Of a DNA stretch of 64,000 nt, positions 34,958 through 44,137 are shown in pieces. Each line of letters starts with the position of its first letter. Position 1 is the first letter of the stretch. The stretch comes from Streptomyces flavidovirens DSM 40150 (GTDB taxonomy: Bacteria; Actinomycetota; Actinomycetes; Streptomycetales; Streptomycetaceae): positions 248,001 through 312,000 of the forward strand of contig NZ_AUBE01000003.1 in the NCBI RefSeq assembly GCF_000429085.1, given 5' to 3'. The notes under the pieces are model-generated. The model saw only the letters and a list, made by a program, of their open reading frames with translations. It did no database searches and was not told where the DNA came from. Made by a program: the position numbers and the translations under genes.

Positions 34958-36835
34958 TTACAGGCCGAGCTCGACCTCGAACTCGCCGGCCTCCAGGATC
35001 GCCTTGACGGCCGTCAGGTAACGGGCCGCGTCGGCACCGTCCACCAGACGGTGGTCGTAGGAGAGAGCCAGGTAGGTCATGTCGCGGACCGCGATGGTCT
35101 CGCCGAGGTCCGGGTGGTTGATGACCACCGGGCGCTTGACGGTGGCACCGATGCCCAGGATGGCGACCTGGTTCGGCGGCACGATGACCGTGTCGAACAG
35201 CGCACCGCGCGAGCCGGTGTTGCTGATCGTGAAGGTCGCGCCGGACATCTCGTCCGGGCTGATCTTGCCGGAGCGGGCCTTGCCGGCCAGCTCGGCGGTC
35301 TTCTTGGAGATACCGGCGAGGTTGAGGTCGCCCGCTCCCTTGATGACCGGGGTCATCAGACCCTTTTCGGCGTCCACCGCGATACCGATGTTCTCGGTGT
35401 CGAAGTAGGTGATCGTGCCCTCGTCCTCGTTGATCCGGGCGTTGACGACCGGGTAGGCCTTCAGCGCCTGGGCCGCGGCCTTGACGAAGAACGGCATCGG
35501 GGACAGCTTGACGCCCTCGCGGGCGGCGAACGCGTCCTTCGCCTTGTTGCGCAGCTTCATCAGCTTCGTGATGTCGACCTCGACGACCGAGGTCAGCTGG
35601 GCCTGCGTGTGCAGGGCCTTCATCATGTTGTCGCCGATGACCTTGCGCATGCGCGTCATCTTGACCGTCTGGCCGCGCAGCGGGGACACCTCGAGGGACG
35701 GAGCCTTCGCGGTCGCCGCATGGCCTCCGGCAGTCACAGCAGCGGCGGGAGCCGGGGCAGCGGCGGCGGCCTTGGCGGCCTCCGCGGCGGCCACGACGTC
35801 CTGCTTGCGGATACGGCCACCGACGCCGGTGCCCTTGACCGTGCTGAGGTCGACGCTGTTCTCGGCGGCGAGCTTACGGACGAGCGGAGTGACGTACGCG
35901 CCCTCCGCCTCGGCCGCGGAAGGCGCGACGGGGGCGGGAGCGGCCGGAGCAGCAGCGGCCGGAGCCGGGGCGGCGGGAGCCGGAGCGGCAGCGGCGGGAG
36001 CCGGCTGGACCGGAGCCGGAGCCTCGACAGCGGCCTCGGCCGGAGCCGGCGCGGGGGCCGGAGCCGGCGCAGCCTCCGGCTCAGGAGCCGGAGCGGCGGC
36101 GGGCGCCGGAGCGGCGGCCGGGGCCGGGGCCTCCTGCGCCGGGGCGGCGGCCGGGGCCGGGGCCTCCTGCGTCGGGGCGGCGGCCGGGGCCGCGCCCGCG
36201 GCACCGATGACGGCGAGCTTCGCGCCGACCTCGGCGGTCTCGTCCTCGCCGACCAGGATCTCCAGCAGCGTGCCGGCGGCCGGGGAGGGGATCTCGGTGT
36301 CGACCTTGTCGGTCGAGACCTCGAGCAGCGGCTCGTCCTCCGCGACCTCCTCGCCGACCTCCTTCAGCCAGCGGGTGACGGTGCCCTCGGTGACCGACTC
36401 GCCCAGTGCGGGCAGTACGACGTCAGTACCGGAGGCGCCACCGGCCGGAGCGGCGGCGGGAGCCTCGGCGGCCGGTGCCGGGGCCGGAGCGGCCTCGGGC
36501 TGCGGCTGGGCGGCGGCCGGGGCCGGAGCCTCAGCGGCGGGCGCCTCGGCAGGTGCCTCGGCGGCAGCCGGGGCGGGCTCGGCAGCGGGCTCACCCGTGC
36601 CGTCGTCGATGACGGCCAGCTCGGCGCCGACCTCCACCGTCTCGTCCTCGGCGACCTTGATGGACGAGAGGATGCCGGCCGCGGGGGCCGGGATCTCGGT
36701 GTCGACCTTGTCGGTCGAGACCTCGAGCAGCGGCTCGTCGGCCTCGACGCGTTCACCCTCGGCCTTGAGCCAACGGGTGACAGTTCCCTCGGTGACGCTC
36801 TCGCCGAGCGCCGGAAGGGTTACGGAAACCGGCAT
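34958..36835 (-). CDS. sucB: 2-Oxoglutarate dehydrogenase E2, dihydrolipoyl succinyltransferase
   Basis: 625 aa; ATG 36835. Two lipoyl domains (about residues 3-78 and 140-215), each with the lipoylated Lys in STDKVDTEI, are joined by long Ala/Pro-rich swinging linkers. An E3/E1-binding domain follows (about 315-350, [29 protein letters not shown]), then the catalytic acyltransferase core (about 390-625) with [16 protein letters not shown] holding the catalytic His and Asp. The linkers contain 30-base DNA repeats. In actinobacteria this E2 can also serve the pyruvate complex. lpd is upstream on the same strand with a 53-base gap. Confidence 0.95.
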   Translation of the reverse strand: MPVSVTLPALGESVTEGTVTRWLKAEGERVEADEPLLEVSTDKVDTEIPAPAAGILSSIKVAEDETVEVGAELAVIDDGTGEPAAEPAPAAAEAPAEAPAAEAPAPAAAQPQPEAAPAPAPAAEAPAAAPAGGASGTDVVLPALGESVTEGTVTRWLKEVGEEVAEDEPLLEVSTDKVDTEIPSPAAGTLLEILVGEDETAEVGAKLAVIGAAGAAPAAAPTQEAPAPAAAPAQEAPAPAAAPAPAAAPAPEPEAAPAPAPAPAPAEAAVEAPAPVQPAPAAAAPAPAAPAPAAAAPAAPAPVAPSAAEAEGAYVTPLVRKLAAENSVDLSTVKGTGVGGRIRKQDVVAAAEAAKAAAAAPAPAAAVTAGGHAATAKAPSLEVSPLRGQTVKMTRMRKVIGDNMMKALHTQAQLTSVVEVDITKLMKLRNKAKDAFAAREGVKLSPMPFFVKAAAQALKAYPVVNARINEDEGTITYFDTENIGIAVDAEKGLMTPVIKGAGDLNLAGISKKTAELAGKARSGKISPDEMSGATFTISNTGSRGALFDTVIVPPNQVAILGIGATVKRPVVINHPDLGETIAVRDMTYLALSYDHRLVDGADAARYLTAVKAILEAGEFEVELGL

Positions 36836-36888
36836 GGTTTCTGTTGCTCCTTACGAATTGCGGAAGTGGTCGTCGCGCCCGGACTGAA

Positions 36889-38277
36889 TCAGTCGTGGGA
36901 GTGGAGAGGCTTCCCGGCCAGCGCCAGGTGGGCTTCGCCCATCGCCTCGTTCTGCGTCGGGTGGGCGTGGATGAGCTGCGCGACCTCGGCCGGCAGCGCC
37001 TCCCAGTTGTAGATCAGCTGAGCCTCGCCGACCTGCTCGCCCATACGGTCACCGACCATGTGGACGCCGACCACGGCACCGTCCTTGACCTGGACGAGCT
37101 TGATCTCGCCCGCGGTCTTCAGGATCTTGCTCCTGCCGTTGCCCGCGAGGTTGTACTTCAGAGCGACGACCTTGTCCGCGCCGTAGATCTCCTTGGCCCT
37201 GGCCTCGGTGATGCCGACGGATGCGACCTCGGGGTGGCAGTACGTCACGCGCGGCACACCGTCGTAGTCGACCGGCACGGTCTTCAGACCGGCCAGACGC
37301 TCCGCCACCAGCATGCCCTCCGCGAAGCCGACGTGCGCGAGCTGAAGGGTGGGGACGAGGTCACCGACGGCCGAGATGGTGGGCACGTTGGTCTGCATGT
37401 ACTCGTCGACGAGGACGTAGCCGCGGTCCATCGCGACGCCCTGCTCCTCGTACCCCAGGCCCTGCGACACGGGGCCGCGGCCGATCGCGACGAGCAGCAG
37501 CTCGGCCTCGAACTCCTTGCCGTTGGCCAGGGTGACCTTGACGCCGTCGGCGGTGTACTCGGCCTTCTCGAAGAAGGCGCCGAGCGAGAAGTTGATGCCG
37601 CGCTTGCGGAACGCGCGCTCCAGCAGCTTCGAGCTGTTCTCGTCCTCGACCGGCACGAGGTGCTTCAGGCCCTCGACGATGGTGACGTCGGTGCCGAAGG
37701 ACTTCCACGCGGACGCGAACTCGACGCCGATGACGCCGCCGCCCAGCACGATCGCGGACTTCGGGACACGGTCCAGCGTCAGCGCGTGGTCCGAGGAGAT
37801 GATGCGGTCGCCGTCGATCTCCAGGCCCGGCAGCGACTTCGGCACGGAGCCGGTCGCCAGCAGGACGTGGCGGCCCTGGACGCGCTGGCCGTTGACGTCG
37901 ACGGAGGTGGGGGAGGAGAGCTTGCCCTCGCCCTCGATGTACGTCACCTTGCGCGAGGCGACCAGGCCCTGCAACCCCTTGTACAGGCCGGCGATGACGT
38001 CGTCCTTGTACTTGTGGACGCCTGCCATGTCGACGCCGTCGAAGGTGGCCTTGATGCCGAACTGCTCGGATTCGCGTGCCTGGTCGGCGATCTCGCCGGC
38101 ATGCAGCAGGGCCTTCGTCGGAATGCAGCCGTTGTGCAGGCAGGTGCCGCCGAGCTTGTTCTTCTCGATCAGGGCGACGTCCAGGCCCAGCTGCGCTCCG
38201 CGCAGTGCCGCGGCGTAACCGCCGCTACCACCGCCGAGGATCACTAGGTCGAAAACGGTGCTGGCGTCGTTCGCCAC
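36889..38277 (-). CDS. lpdA: Dihydrolipoyl dehydrogenase (E3)
   Basis: 462 aa from GTG 38277, with GGAGGACG just upstream; an ATG at 38295 is further. FAD-binding motif LVILGGGSGGYAAALRGAQLGLDV, the redox disulfide GGTCLHNGCIPTKAL (about 38-52), NAD-binding VLGGGVIGVEFASAWKSFG, and the C-terminal His/Glu pair in HAHPTQNEAMGEAHLAL. It re-oxidises dihydrolipoyl groups on E2 subunits of the pyruvate, 2-oxoglutarate and branched-chain complexes. It is the first gene of an lpd-sucB unit. pepA lies upstream on the same strand, separated by a terminator. Confidence 0.97.
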   Translation of the reverse strand: MANDASTVFDLVILGGGSGGYAAALRGAQLGLDVALIEKNKLGGTCLHNGCIPTKALLHAGEIADQARESEQFGIKATFDGVDMAGVHKYKDDVIAGLYKGLQGLVASRKVTYIEGEGKLSSPTSVDVNGQRVQGRHVLLATGSVPKSLPGLEIDGDRIISSDHALTLDRVPKSAIVLGGGVIGVEFASAWKSFGTDVTIVEGLKHLVPVEDENSSKLLERAFRKRGINFSLGAFFEKAEYTADGVKVTLANGKEFEAELLLVAIGRGPVSQGLGYEEQGVAMDRGYVLVDEYMQTNVPTISAVGDLVPTLQLAHVGFAEGMLVAERLAGLKTVPVDYDGVPRVTYCHPEVASVGITEARAKEIYGADKVVALKYNLAGNGRSKILKTAGEIKLVQVKDGAVVGVHMVGDRMGEQVGEAQLIYNWEALPAEVAQLIHAHPTQNEAMGEAHLALAGKPLHSHD

Positions 38278-38600
38278 GTCACGTCCTCCATGCATGTGCG
38301 CCGGTCGCCGGTCTTCGACCGGGCGGCGGCTGGTGTTCGGCCGCTTTTATTCGGCCCTGTGGTGGGGGCCCTGTCCTGCCGAGAACCCATCTTCGCACTT
38401 GTTGACGGACGGCGGGACGCGGGGCCGGGGAACGAGACGGTCGGGGGAGCGCTCGTCTCGGTTTACTGGGGCGTACGGATGTACGGATTTCGTTGAAGGC
38501 GGAATCGAGCGTACGTATTCCTGCGGCCGTACGCGCGTGCGTACGGCCCCGGACGCGTGCCCGGGACCGTACGACCGTACCTACGACGAAATCGCGCGGA
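38278..38600. other. Gene-free space between pepA and lpdA with terminator
   Basis: No gene is seen in these 323 bases. GGCCGTACGC (38525-38534) and GCGTACGGCC (38539-38548) form a perfect 10-bp stem with a 4-base loop, 53 bases after the pepA stop: a likely terminator. The stretch 38470-38580 is dense in CGTACG words. The lpdA promoter should lie in 38278-38450, but no clear -10/-35 is visible. Confidence 0.6.
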
Positions 38601-40139
38601 TCAGCCGAGGTCGCCCGCGGCGGTGCGCTCGGCGAGCGCCACCAGGGTGCGGACCGCCGAGCCGGTGCCGCCCTTGGGGGTGTAGCCGAACGGGCCGCCG
38701 TCGTTGAAGGCGGGACCCGCGATGTCCAGGTGCGCCCAGGCGATGTCCTCGCCGACGAACTCCTGGAGGAACAGGCCGGCGACCAGGCCGCCGCCCATCC
38801 GCTCACCCATGTTGGCGATGTCGGCGGTGGGGGAGTCCATGCCCTTGCGCAGCTCGGCCGGCAGCGGCATCGGCCAGGACTGCTCGCCGGCCTCCTCCGC
38901 GATCTCGTGGATGGCGGTACGGAACGACTCGTCGTTGCCCATGATGCCGAAGGTACGGTTGCCCAGCGCCAGCACCATCGCGCCGGTCAGCGTCGCCACG
39001 TCGACGATCGCGTCCGGGCGCTCCTCGGAGGCGCGGGTCAGGGCGTCGGCCAGGACGAGGCGGCCCTCGGCGTCGGTGTTGAGCACCTCGACGGTCTTGC
39101 CGCTGTACATGCGCAGCACGTCACCGGGACGGACGGCGCCGCCGGACGGCATGTTCTCGGCGAGCGCCAGCCAGCCGGTGACGTTGACCCGCAGGCCGAG
39201 GCGGGCGGCGGTGATGACGGCGGCGAACACGGCGGCGGCGCCGGCCATGTCGCACTTCATCGTCTCGTTGTGGCCGGCCGGCTTCAGCGAGATGCCGCCC
39301 GAGTCGTACGTGATGCCCTTGCCGACGAAGGCCAGGGTCTTCTCCGCCTTGGGGTGCGTGTAGGCGAGCTTCACCAGGCGCGGACCGTGCTCCGAGCCCT
39401 GCCCGACGCCGAGGATGCCGCCGTAACCGCCCTTGGTGAGCGACTTCTCGTCGAGCACCTGCACCTTGAGGCCGTGCTCCTTGCCCGCGGCGGCGACCAC
39501 GGCGGCGAAGGACTCGGGGTACAGGTCGTTCGGCGGCGTGTTGACCAGGTCGCGGGCGCGGTTGATCTCCTCGGTCAGCGCGAGGGCGCGCTCCGCGGCG
39601 GCCTTGAACGCCTTGTCGCGCGGCTTGCCGCCGAGCACGGCGATCTCGGCGAGCGGCTCCTTGACGCCGCTGCCGGACTTCTCGCCCTTCCCGTCCTTCT
39701 CGCCCCCCTGGTAAGCGGTGAAGGCGTACGCACCGAGCAGCGCACCCTCGGCGATGGCGGCGGCGTCCTCGACGGCCTCGACGGGCAGCGCGAAGCCGGC
39801 CTTCTTGAAGCCGTGCAGCGCGCGGGCGGCGGCACCGGCGGCGCGGCGCAGCGACTCGGCGCTGTACGCGTCGTCCTTGTCCAGGGCCGTGCCGAGACCG
39901 ACAGCCAGTACGACAGGGGACTTGAGGCCCGACGGCGCGGGCAGCTTCGTCACCTCGCCCTCGCCGCCGGTGGCGCCGAGGGTCTCCAGGACGGAGGCGA
40001 GCTTTCCGTCGAACGCCTTGTCCACGGCCTCTGCGCCGGGTGCGACAACCGGGCCTTTGGCGCTCTTCGCCACGCCGACGACGATGGCGTCGGCGCGCAG
40101 CGCCGCCGCGCCGGAAGTGCTGAGAGTGAGAGCAGTCAC
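38601..40139 (-). CDS. pepA: Leucyl aminopeptidase (M17)
   Basis: 512 aa from GTG 40139. A hexameric two-metal exopeptidase releasing N-terminal residues, mainly Leu, in the cytosol. The N-terminal domain (about 1-185) is Ala/Lys-rich. The catalytic domain shows the metal-binding Lys/Asp in FVGKGITYDSGGISLKP, the Asp in MKCDMAGAAAV, and the family signature NTDAEGRL followed by DAL. Residues about 143-155 contain a Gly/Lys/Glu-rich insert (GGEKDGKGEKSGSG). It is transcribed alone, divergently from the polysaccharide locus. Confidence 0.96.
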   Translation of the reverse strand: MTALTLSTSGAAALRADAIVVGVAKSAKGPVVAPGAEAVDKAFDGKLASVLETLGATGGEGEVTKLPAPSGLKSPVVLAVGLGTALDKDDAYSAESLRRAAGAAARALHGFKKAGFALPVEAVEDAAAIAEGALLGAYAFTAYQGGEKDGKGEKSGSGVKEPLAEIAVLGGKPRDKAFKAAAERALALTEEINRARDLVNTPPNDLYPESFAAVVAAAGKEHGLKVQVLDEKSLTKGGYGGILGVGQGSEHGPRLVKLAYTHPKAEKTLAFVGKGITYDSGGISLKPAGHNETMKCDMAGAAAVFAAVITAARLGLRVNVTGWLALAENMPSGGAVRPGDVLRMYSGKTVEVLNTDAEGRLVLADALTRASEERPDAIVDVATLTGAMVLALGNRTFGIMGNDESFRTAIHEIAEEAGEQSWPMPLPAELRKGMDSPTADIANMGERMGGGLVAGLFLQEFVGEDIAWAHLDIAGPAFNDGGPFGYTPKGGTGSAVRTLVALAERTAAGDLG

Positions 40140-40454
40140 GGTGGTGAAATCTCGCTTCCGTTGAGTTCTTCGGCCGATTGGGTGGGGCCGGCCGTGCCCG
40201 GCGCGCCCGTACCCGGTGGCCCGGCGGCCCGGCCGGATGCGCCGGGAATGAGCCTACGCGCGGTTGCCCCCTTCGCTCACGGCAGCGACCAGTTCACTCA
40301 TCAGAGGTGTCCTTTTCGTGTTTACGGTGCGCGTGGTGAGGCCTGCGTCACACTCGTGGCAATAAGGCAAGTGACGGTCGCCTTGCTTTGCATGATTTCC
40401 ACGGATCGCCCGCGCATTCTCCGCGGCTGGATCGTTCGAGGGGGAGGGTGCGCC
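40140..40454. other. Divergent intergenic region, pepA / polysaccharide locus
   Basis: 315 bases without a convincing gene. It should hold promoters for both directions. A less GC-rich stretch (40313-40400) contains GCAAG (40366) and CTTGC (40383) as a short inverted repeat. A GGGGGAGGG Shine-Dalgarno-like run (40441) precedes the ATG at 40455. No -35/-10 pair can be assigned. Confidence 0.5.
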
Positions 40455-42488
40455 ATGGCGTACAGGACGCGTATGGGCAGAACCGGGGCCGCTCTCCTGG
40501 TGGCCGGTCTGCTCGTGGTGGCGGCGCCGCCCACGGGCGCGGGGGCGGCGACCGTGCCGCGCATCGACCTGAGGGTGCTCGTCGTCGACGACGGCGGCGA
40601 CGCCGTGGACGCGGTCGAGTCGGAGCTGCGCGGCACCGGTGTCCCGTACACCGTGGTGCGGCTCGGCCGGCCGGACCGGCCGGTGATCGACGCGGCCTTC
40701 CTCGCCGACACGGTCGACGGGCGGCCGCGCGCCAAGTACCAGGGGGTCGTCCTGCCGAACGCGGACCCGTTCGGCGCGGGATCCGCCGAGGCGGACGCCC
40801 TCGCCGCGTACGAGAAGACCTTCGGCGTCCGCCAGGTCGACGCGTACACCTGGGCGCATCCCGGCGTCGGGCTCGACGACACGAGCGACGGCGGGTACGC
40901 CGGGCCGCTCGACGGCGTCGACGCGGCGGTGACCCCGGCCGGGAAGGCCGGTCCCTTCGGCTACCTGGACGGCCCCGTCGAGTTCGAGGACAACTCGCCG
41001 TCCGTCGGTGAGAGCTACGGGTACGCGGGCCGGCCCCGCGAGGGCTATACCAGCTACCTGGACATGCCGGTCGGCGCGGACGGCGGCCGGGCCAGCCTCA
41101 TCGGCGAGTACGCCCACGACGGGCGCCGCGAACTGGTCGTCACCTTCGCCTACAACCGGCACCAGCGGCAGTTCCGGCTGCTCGCCCGCGGCATCGTCGA
41201 ATGGCTCACCCAGGGCGTCCACCTCGGGCAGAGCCGCAACTACTTCTCCGTGCACGTCGACGACGTCTTCGCGCCCGACAGCCGCTGGGACACCCAACTC
41301 AACTGCACACCCGGCGACTTCGACTGCGGGGACGGCGAGGGCGCGGGCACCACGCCGATCCGGATGACGGCGCAGGACGCGCTGTACGCCGCCCAGTGGC
41401 AGCAGAGCGCCGGTTTCACCCTCGACATGGTCTACAACGGGGGCGCCGGCGAGGCGTGGAAGGCGCAGAACGGCGGCAGCGACCCGCTCACCACGCAGCT
41501 GCTGGCCGACCGGGCGGAGTACCGCTGGGTGAACCACACGTACACGCACCCCTTCCTCGGCTGTGTCCAGGACACCTCGACCGTGCCGTGGCAGTGCGCG
41601 AAGGACGCGGCGGGCAGCACGGTGTGGATGAGCCGCGCCGAGATCTCCGCCCAGATCAGGGACAACCACGACTGGGCGGTGGGCCGGGGCCTCACCGTCG
41701 ACAGGGCCGAGCTGGTCACCGGCGAGCACTCCGGGCTGAAGACCCTGCCGCAGCAGCCGGCGGACAACCCCAACCTGGCCGGCGCGCTCGCCGACAACGG
41801 GGTGAAGTGGGTCGCGAGCGACAACTCCCGCGAACCGGAGCAGCGGGCCCTCGGCAGCGCGCTCACCGTGCCGCGCCACCCGATGAACGTGTACTACAAC
41901 GTGGGCACCGCCGCCGAGATGACCGACGAGTACAACTGGATCTACACCAGCAGGGCCGACGGCGGCAGCGGCGTCTGCGAGACCAACCCCGGCTCGACCT
42001 GCCTCGACGAACCGCTGGACGCGGCCACCGGCTACGCGGCGTACATCGCACCGCAGGAGGCACGCACGGCTCTGGGTCACGTCATCGCCAACGACCCGCG
42101 CCCGCACTACGTCCACCAGTCCAACCTGGCCGAGGAGCGGCTCCTCTACCCCGTCCTGGACAAGGTGCTGGGCGACTACCGCTCCCTCTTCGCCGACAAC
42201 ACCCCGGTCGTCAACCCGCGTCACCGGGACGTCGGTTCGGAGCTCGCCCGCCGCGCCGCCTGGGACAAGGCCCTCGCGGACGGCAAGGTCACGGCGTACC
42301 GCGTCGGCACGACCGCCACCGTCGAGGCGCCGTCCGGGGTCGTGGCGCCCGTCACCGCGCCGGAGGGTACGCGCAAGCAACTCGTCCTGGGCACCAGCGA
42401 GTTCGGCACGCCCTACGCGGGTCGGCGCTCGGCCTGGACATCGCCTGAAGCGCTCCAGCAGGCGATCACACTCAGGCTTCCCGCCTGA
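40455..42488 (+). CDS. Secreted polysaccharide deacetylase-like protein of Pel/GAG-like locus
   Basis: 677 aa from ATG 40455. Signal peptide about residues 1-31 (LLVAGLLVVAAPPTGAGAA). Residues about 35-235 form an N-terminal domain with a beta-rich look; residues about 255-480 look like a NodB-type deacetylase barrel. SVHVDDVF provides Asp269-Asp270, NHTYTH provides His361 and His365, and VTGEHSGL follows. These fit the Asp and HxxxH metal ligands of deacetylases; the overall layout resembles fungal Agd3 (CE18) or the deacetylase half of PelA. It would remove acetyl groups from a GalNAc-containing polymer outside the cell. It leads a five-gene run on one strand. Confidence 0.72.
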   Translation: MAYRTRMGRTGAALLVAGLLVVAAPPTGAGAATVPRIDLRVLVVDDGGDAVDAVESELRGTGVPYTVVRLGRPDRPVIDAAFLADTVDGRPRAKYQGVVLPNADPFGAGSAEADALAAYEKTFGVRQVDAYTWAHPGVGLDDTSDGGYAGPLDGVDAAVTPAGKAGPFGYLDGPVEFEDNSPSVGESYGYAGRPREGYTSYLDMPVGADGGRASLIGEYAHDGRRELVVTFAYNRHQRQFRLLARGIVEWLTQGVHLGQSRNYFSVHVDDVFAPDSRWDTQLNCTPGDFDCGDGEGAGTTPIRMTAQDALYAAQWQQSAGFTLDMVYNGGAGEAWKAQNGGSDPLTTQLLADRAEYRWVNHTYTHPFLGCVQDTSTVPWQCAKDAAGSTVWMSRAEISAQIRDNHDWAVGRGLTVDRAELVTGEHSGLKTLPQQPADNPNLAGALADNGVKWVASDNSREPEQRALGSALTVPRHPMNVYYNVGTAAEMTDEYNWIYTSRADGGSGVCETNPGSTCLDEPLDAATGYAAYIAPQEARTALGHVIANDPRPHYVHQSNLAEERLLYPVLDKVLGDYRSLFADNTPVVNPRHRDVGSELARRAAWDKALADGKVTAYRVGTTATVEAPSGVVAPVTAPEGTRKQLVLGTSEFGTPYAGRRSAWTSPEALQQAITLRLPA

Positions 42489-42598
42489 CCGGCGCGACCT
42501 GTCCGCCCTGTCCGCCTTTCCGCCCTTTCCGTTCTCCGGGCTGCCCGACCAGCAGCACCCGGTACCGCACTCGTCACTCGCCCTGGGGGGACACGCAC

Positions 42599-44137
42599 AT
42601 GAGCCGCGGGCTCCACGTCAGCATGCTCACCGAAGGTACCTATCCGCACGTACAGGGGGGCGTCAGCACCTGGTGCGACCAGCTCGTCCGCGGAATGCCG
42701 GACGTCGACTTCCACGTCGTCTCGCTCACCGGCAGCGGCCGCGAGCCCGTCACCTGGGAACTGCCGGCCAACGTCTACCGGCACACGACGGTCCCGCTGT
42801 GGGGAACGGACACGGACTTACGCGGCCCGCGACGTGGCCCGCGCCTCCTCGCCGGCCGGGACCGCCGCCGCTTTCTCGCGGCGTACGAACGCTTCCTGCT
42901 CGCCGTCCTCGACCCGGAGGCCGCCTGCGACTTCGGCCACGAGCTGTACGAACTCGCCGCACTCTCGCGTCAGGGGCGGCTGACCCCCGCCCTGCGCTCG
43001 GAGGCCGCCCTGCGGACCCTCACCGGCGTCTGGACCATGCGGCACCTGCCGACGGCCCGCGCCGAACCGACCCTCCACGACGCGCTCACCGCCACCGACC
43101 TGCTGGAACACCTGCTGCGGCCGCTGGCCGCCCGCGTGCCCGCCGACAGCGTCGCGCACGCCGTCAGCAGCGGCCTCGCCACCCTCCCCGCGCTCACCGC
43201 CAAGCACTTCGACGGTGCGCCCTTCCTGCTCACCGAGCACGGCATCTACCTGCGCGAGCGCTACCTCGGTTACCGCACGGCCGCCCAGCGCTGGCCGGTC
43301 AAGGCACTGCTGCTCGGCTTCTACCGCGAACTCAACTCGCTCGGCTACCGGGAGGCCGACCTGATCACGCCCTGCAACCAGTACAACCGCCGCTGGGAGG
43401 AGCGGGGCGGCGCACCGCCCGAGCGCATCCGCACCGTCTACAACGGCGTCGACCCGCACCTCTTCCCGTACGCCGGTCCCGAACCGGACGTCCCCACGCT
43501 CAGCTGGGCCGGCCGCATCGACCCGATCAAGGACCTGGAGACGCTCGTACGGGCCTACGCGCTCGCCCGCGCCCGGCTCCCGGAGCTCCGGCTGCGGCTC
43601 TTCGGCGGGGTGCCGGACGGCGGCGAGGAGTACCGCACGAAGCTGGAGAAGCTCGCGGCCGAGCTCGGCGTGAGTGACGGCATCACCTTCGAGGGACGCA
43701 TCTCGGATGTGGCGCGCGCCTATGGGGCGGGGCACGTCGTGATGCTCTCCAGCATCAGCGAGGGCTTCCCCTTCAGCATCCTCGAAGCGATGTCCTGCGG
43801 GCGGACGACGGTGTCGACCGATGTGGGCGGCGTACGGGAAGCCGTCGGCGACACGGGCGTCGTCGTGCCGCCGCGCGAACCCGGGGCGATGGCACGGGCG
43901 GTACTCGACCTGATGGGCGACGACGCCCGGCGGGCCGAACTGGGGCGGCTCGCGCGGCAGCGGGTGATCGACCTGTTCACGCTGCGGCGCTCGGTGGAGG
44001 GCTTCCGCCGGATCTACCGCGAACTGGACGGCGTACCGGAGGCAGAGGGCCTGCACGCGGTCACCCTCCCCGCCGACTGGACGACCGAACTCAGGGACCC
44101 CTGGTGGAGTGACCTGTCGACACACGGGGCGGCGTGA
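42599..44137 (+). CDS. pelF: PelF-type glycosyltransferase (GT4, DUF3492)
   Basis: 512 aa, the length of Pseudomonas PelF. The N-terminal DUF3492 region starts VSMLTEGTYPHVQGGVSTW, diagnostic of PelF. The C-terminal GT4 domain has SWAGRIDPIKDLETLVRAYALAR, FEGRISDVARAYGAGHVVMLSS and the E-x7-E pair in SEGFPFSILEAM. PelF uses UDP-activated N-acetylhexosamine to build the Pel polymer in the cytosol. It starts 110 bases after the deacetylase-like gene, and its stop overlaps the next start (TGATG). No pelB/pelC counterparts are expected in a Gram-positive. Confidence 0.88.
   Translation: MSRGLHVSMLTEGTYPHVQGGVSTWCDQLVRGMPDVDFHVVSLTGSGREPVTWELPANVYRHTTVPLWGTDTDLRGPRRGPRLLAGRDRRRFLAAYERFLLAVLDPEAACDFGHELYELAALSRQGRLTPALRSEAALRTLTGVWTMRHLPTARAEPTLHDALTATDLLEHLLRPLAARVPADSVAHAVSSGLATLPALTAKHFDGAPFLLTEHGIYLRERYLGYRTAAQRWPVKALLLGFYRELNSLGYREADLITPCNQYNRRWEERGGAPPERIRTVYNGVDPHLFPYAGPEPDVPTLSWAGRIDPIKDLETLVRAYALARARLPELRLRLFGGVPDGGEEYRTKLEKLAAELGVSDGITFEGRISDVARAYGAGHVVMLSSISEGFPFSILEAMSCGRTTVSTDVGGVREAVGDTGVVVPPREPGAMARAVLDLMGDDARRAELGRLARQRVIDLFTLRRSVEGFRRIYRELDGVPEAEGLHAVTLPADWTTELRDPWWSDLSTHGAA

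Noticed and set aside
34955..37012. A 685-codon plus-strand frame opposite sucB.
   Set aside because: The Gly/Arg/Ser-rich sequence is the complement of the Ala/Pro linkers of SucB and has no independent support.
38493..40454. Extension of the deacetylase-like gene upstream across pepA (1331 codons in total).
   Set aside because: The extension is antisense to pepA; the ATG at 40455 has a ribosome site and is followed by a signal peptide.
40254..42380. A 708-codon minus-strand frame opposite the deacetylase-like gene.
   Set aside because: Shadow frame; the plus strand has a signal peptide, metal motifs and operon context.
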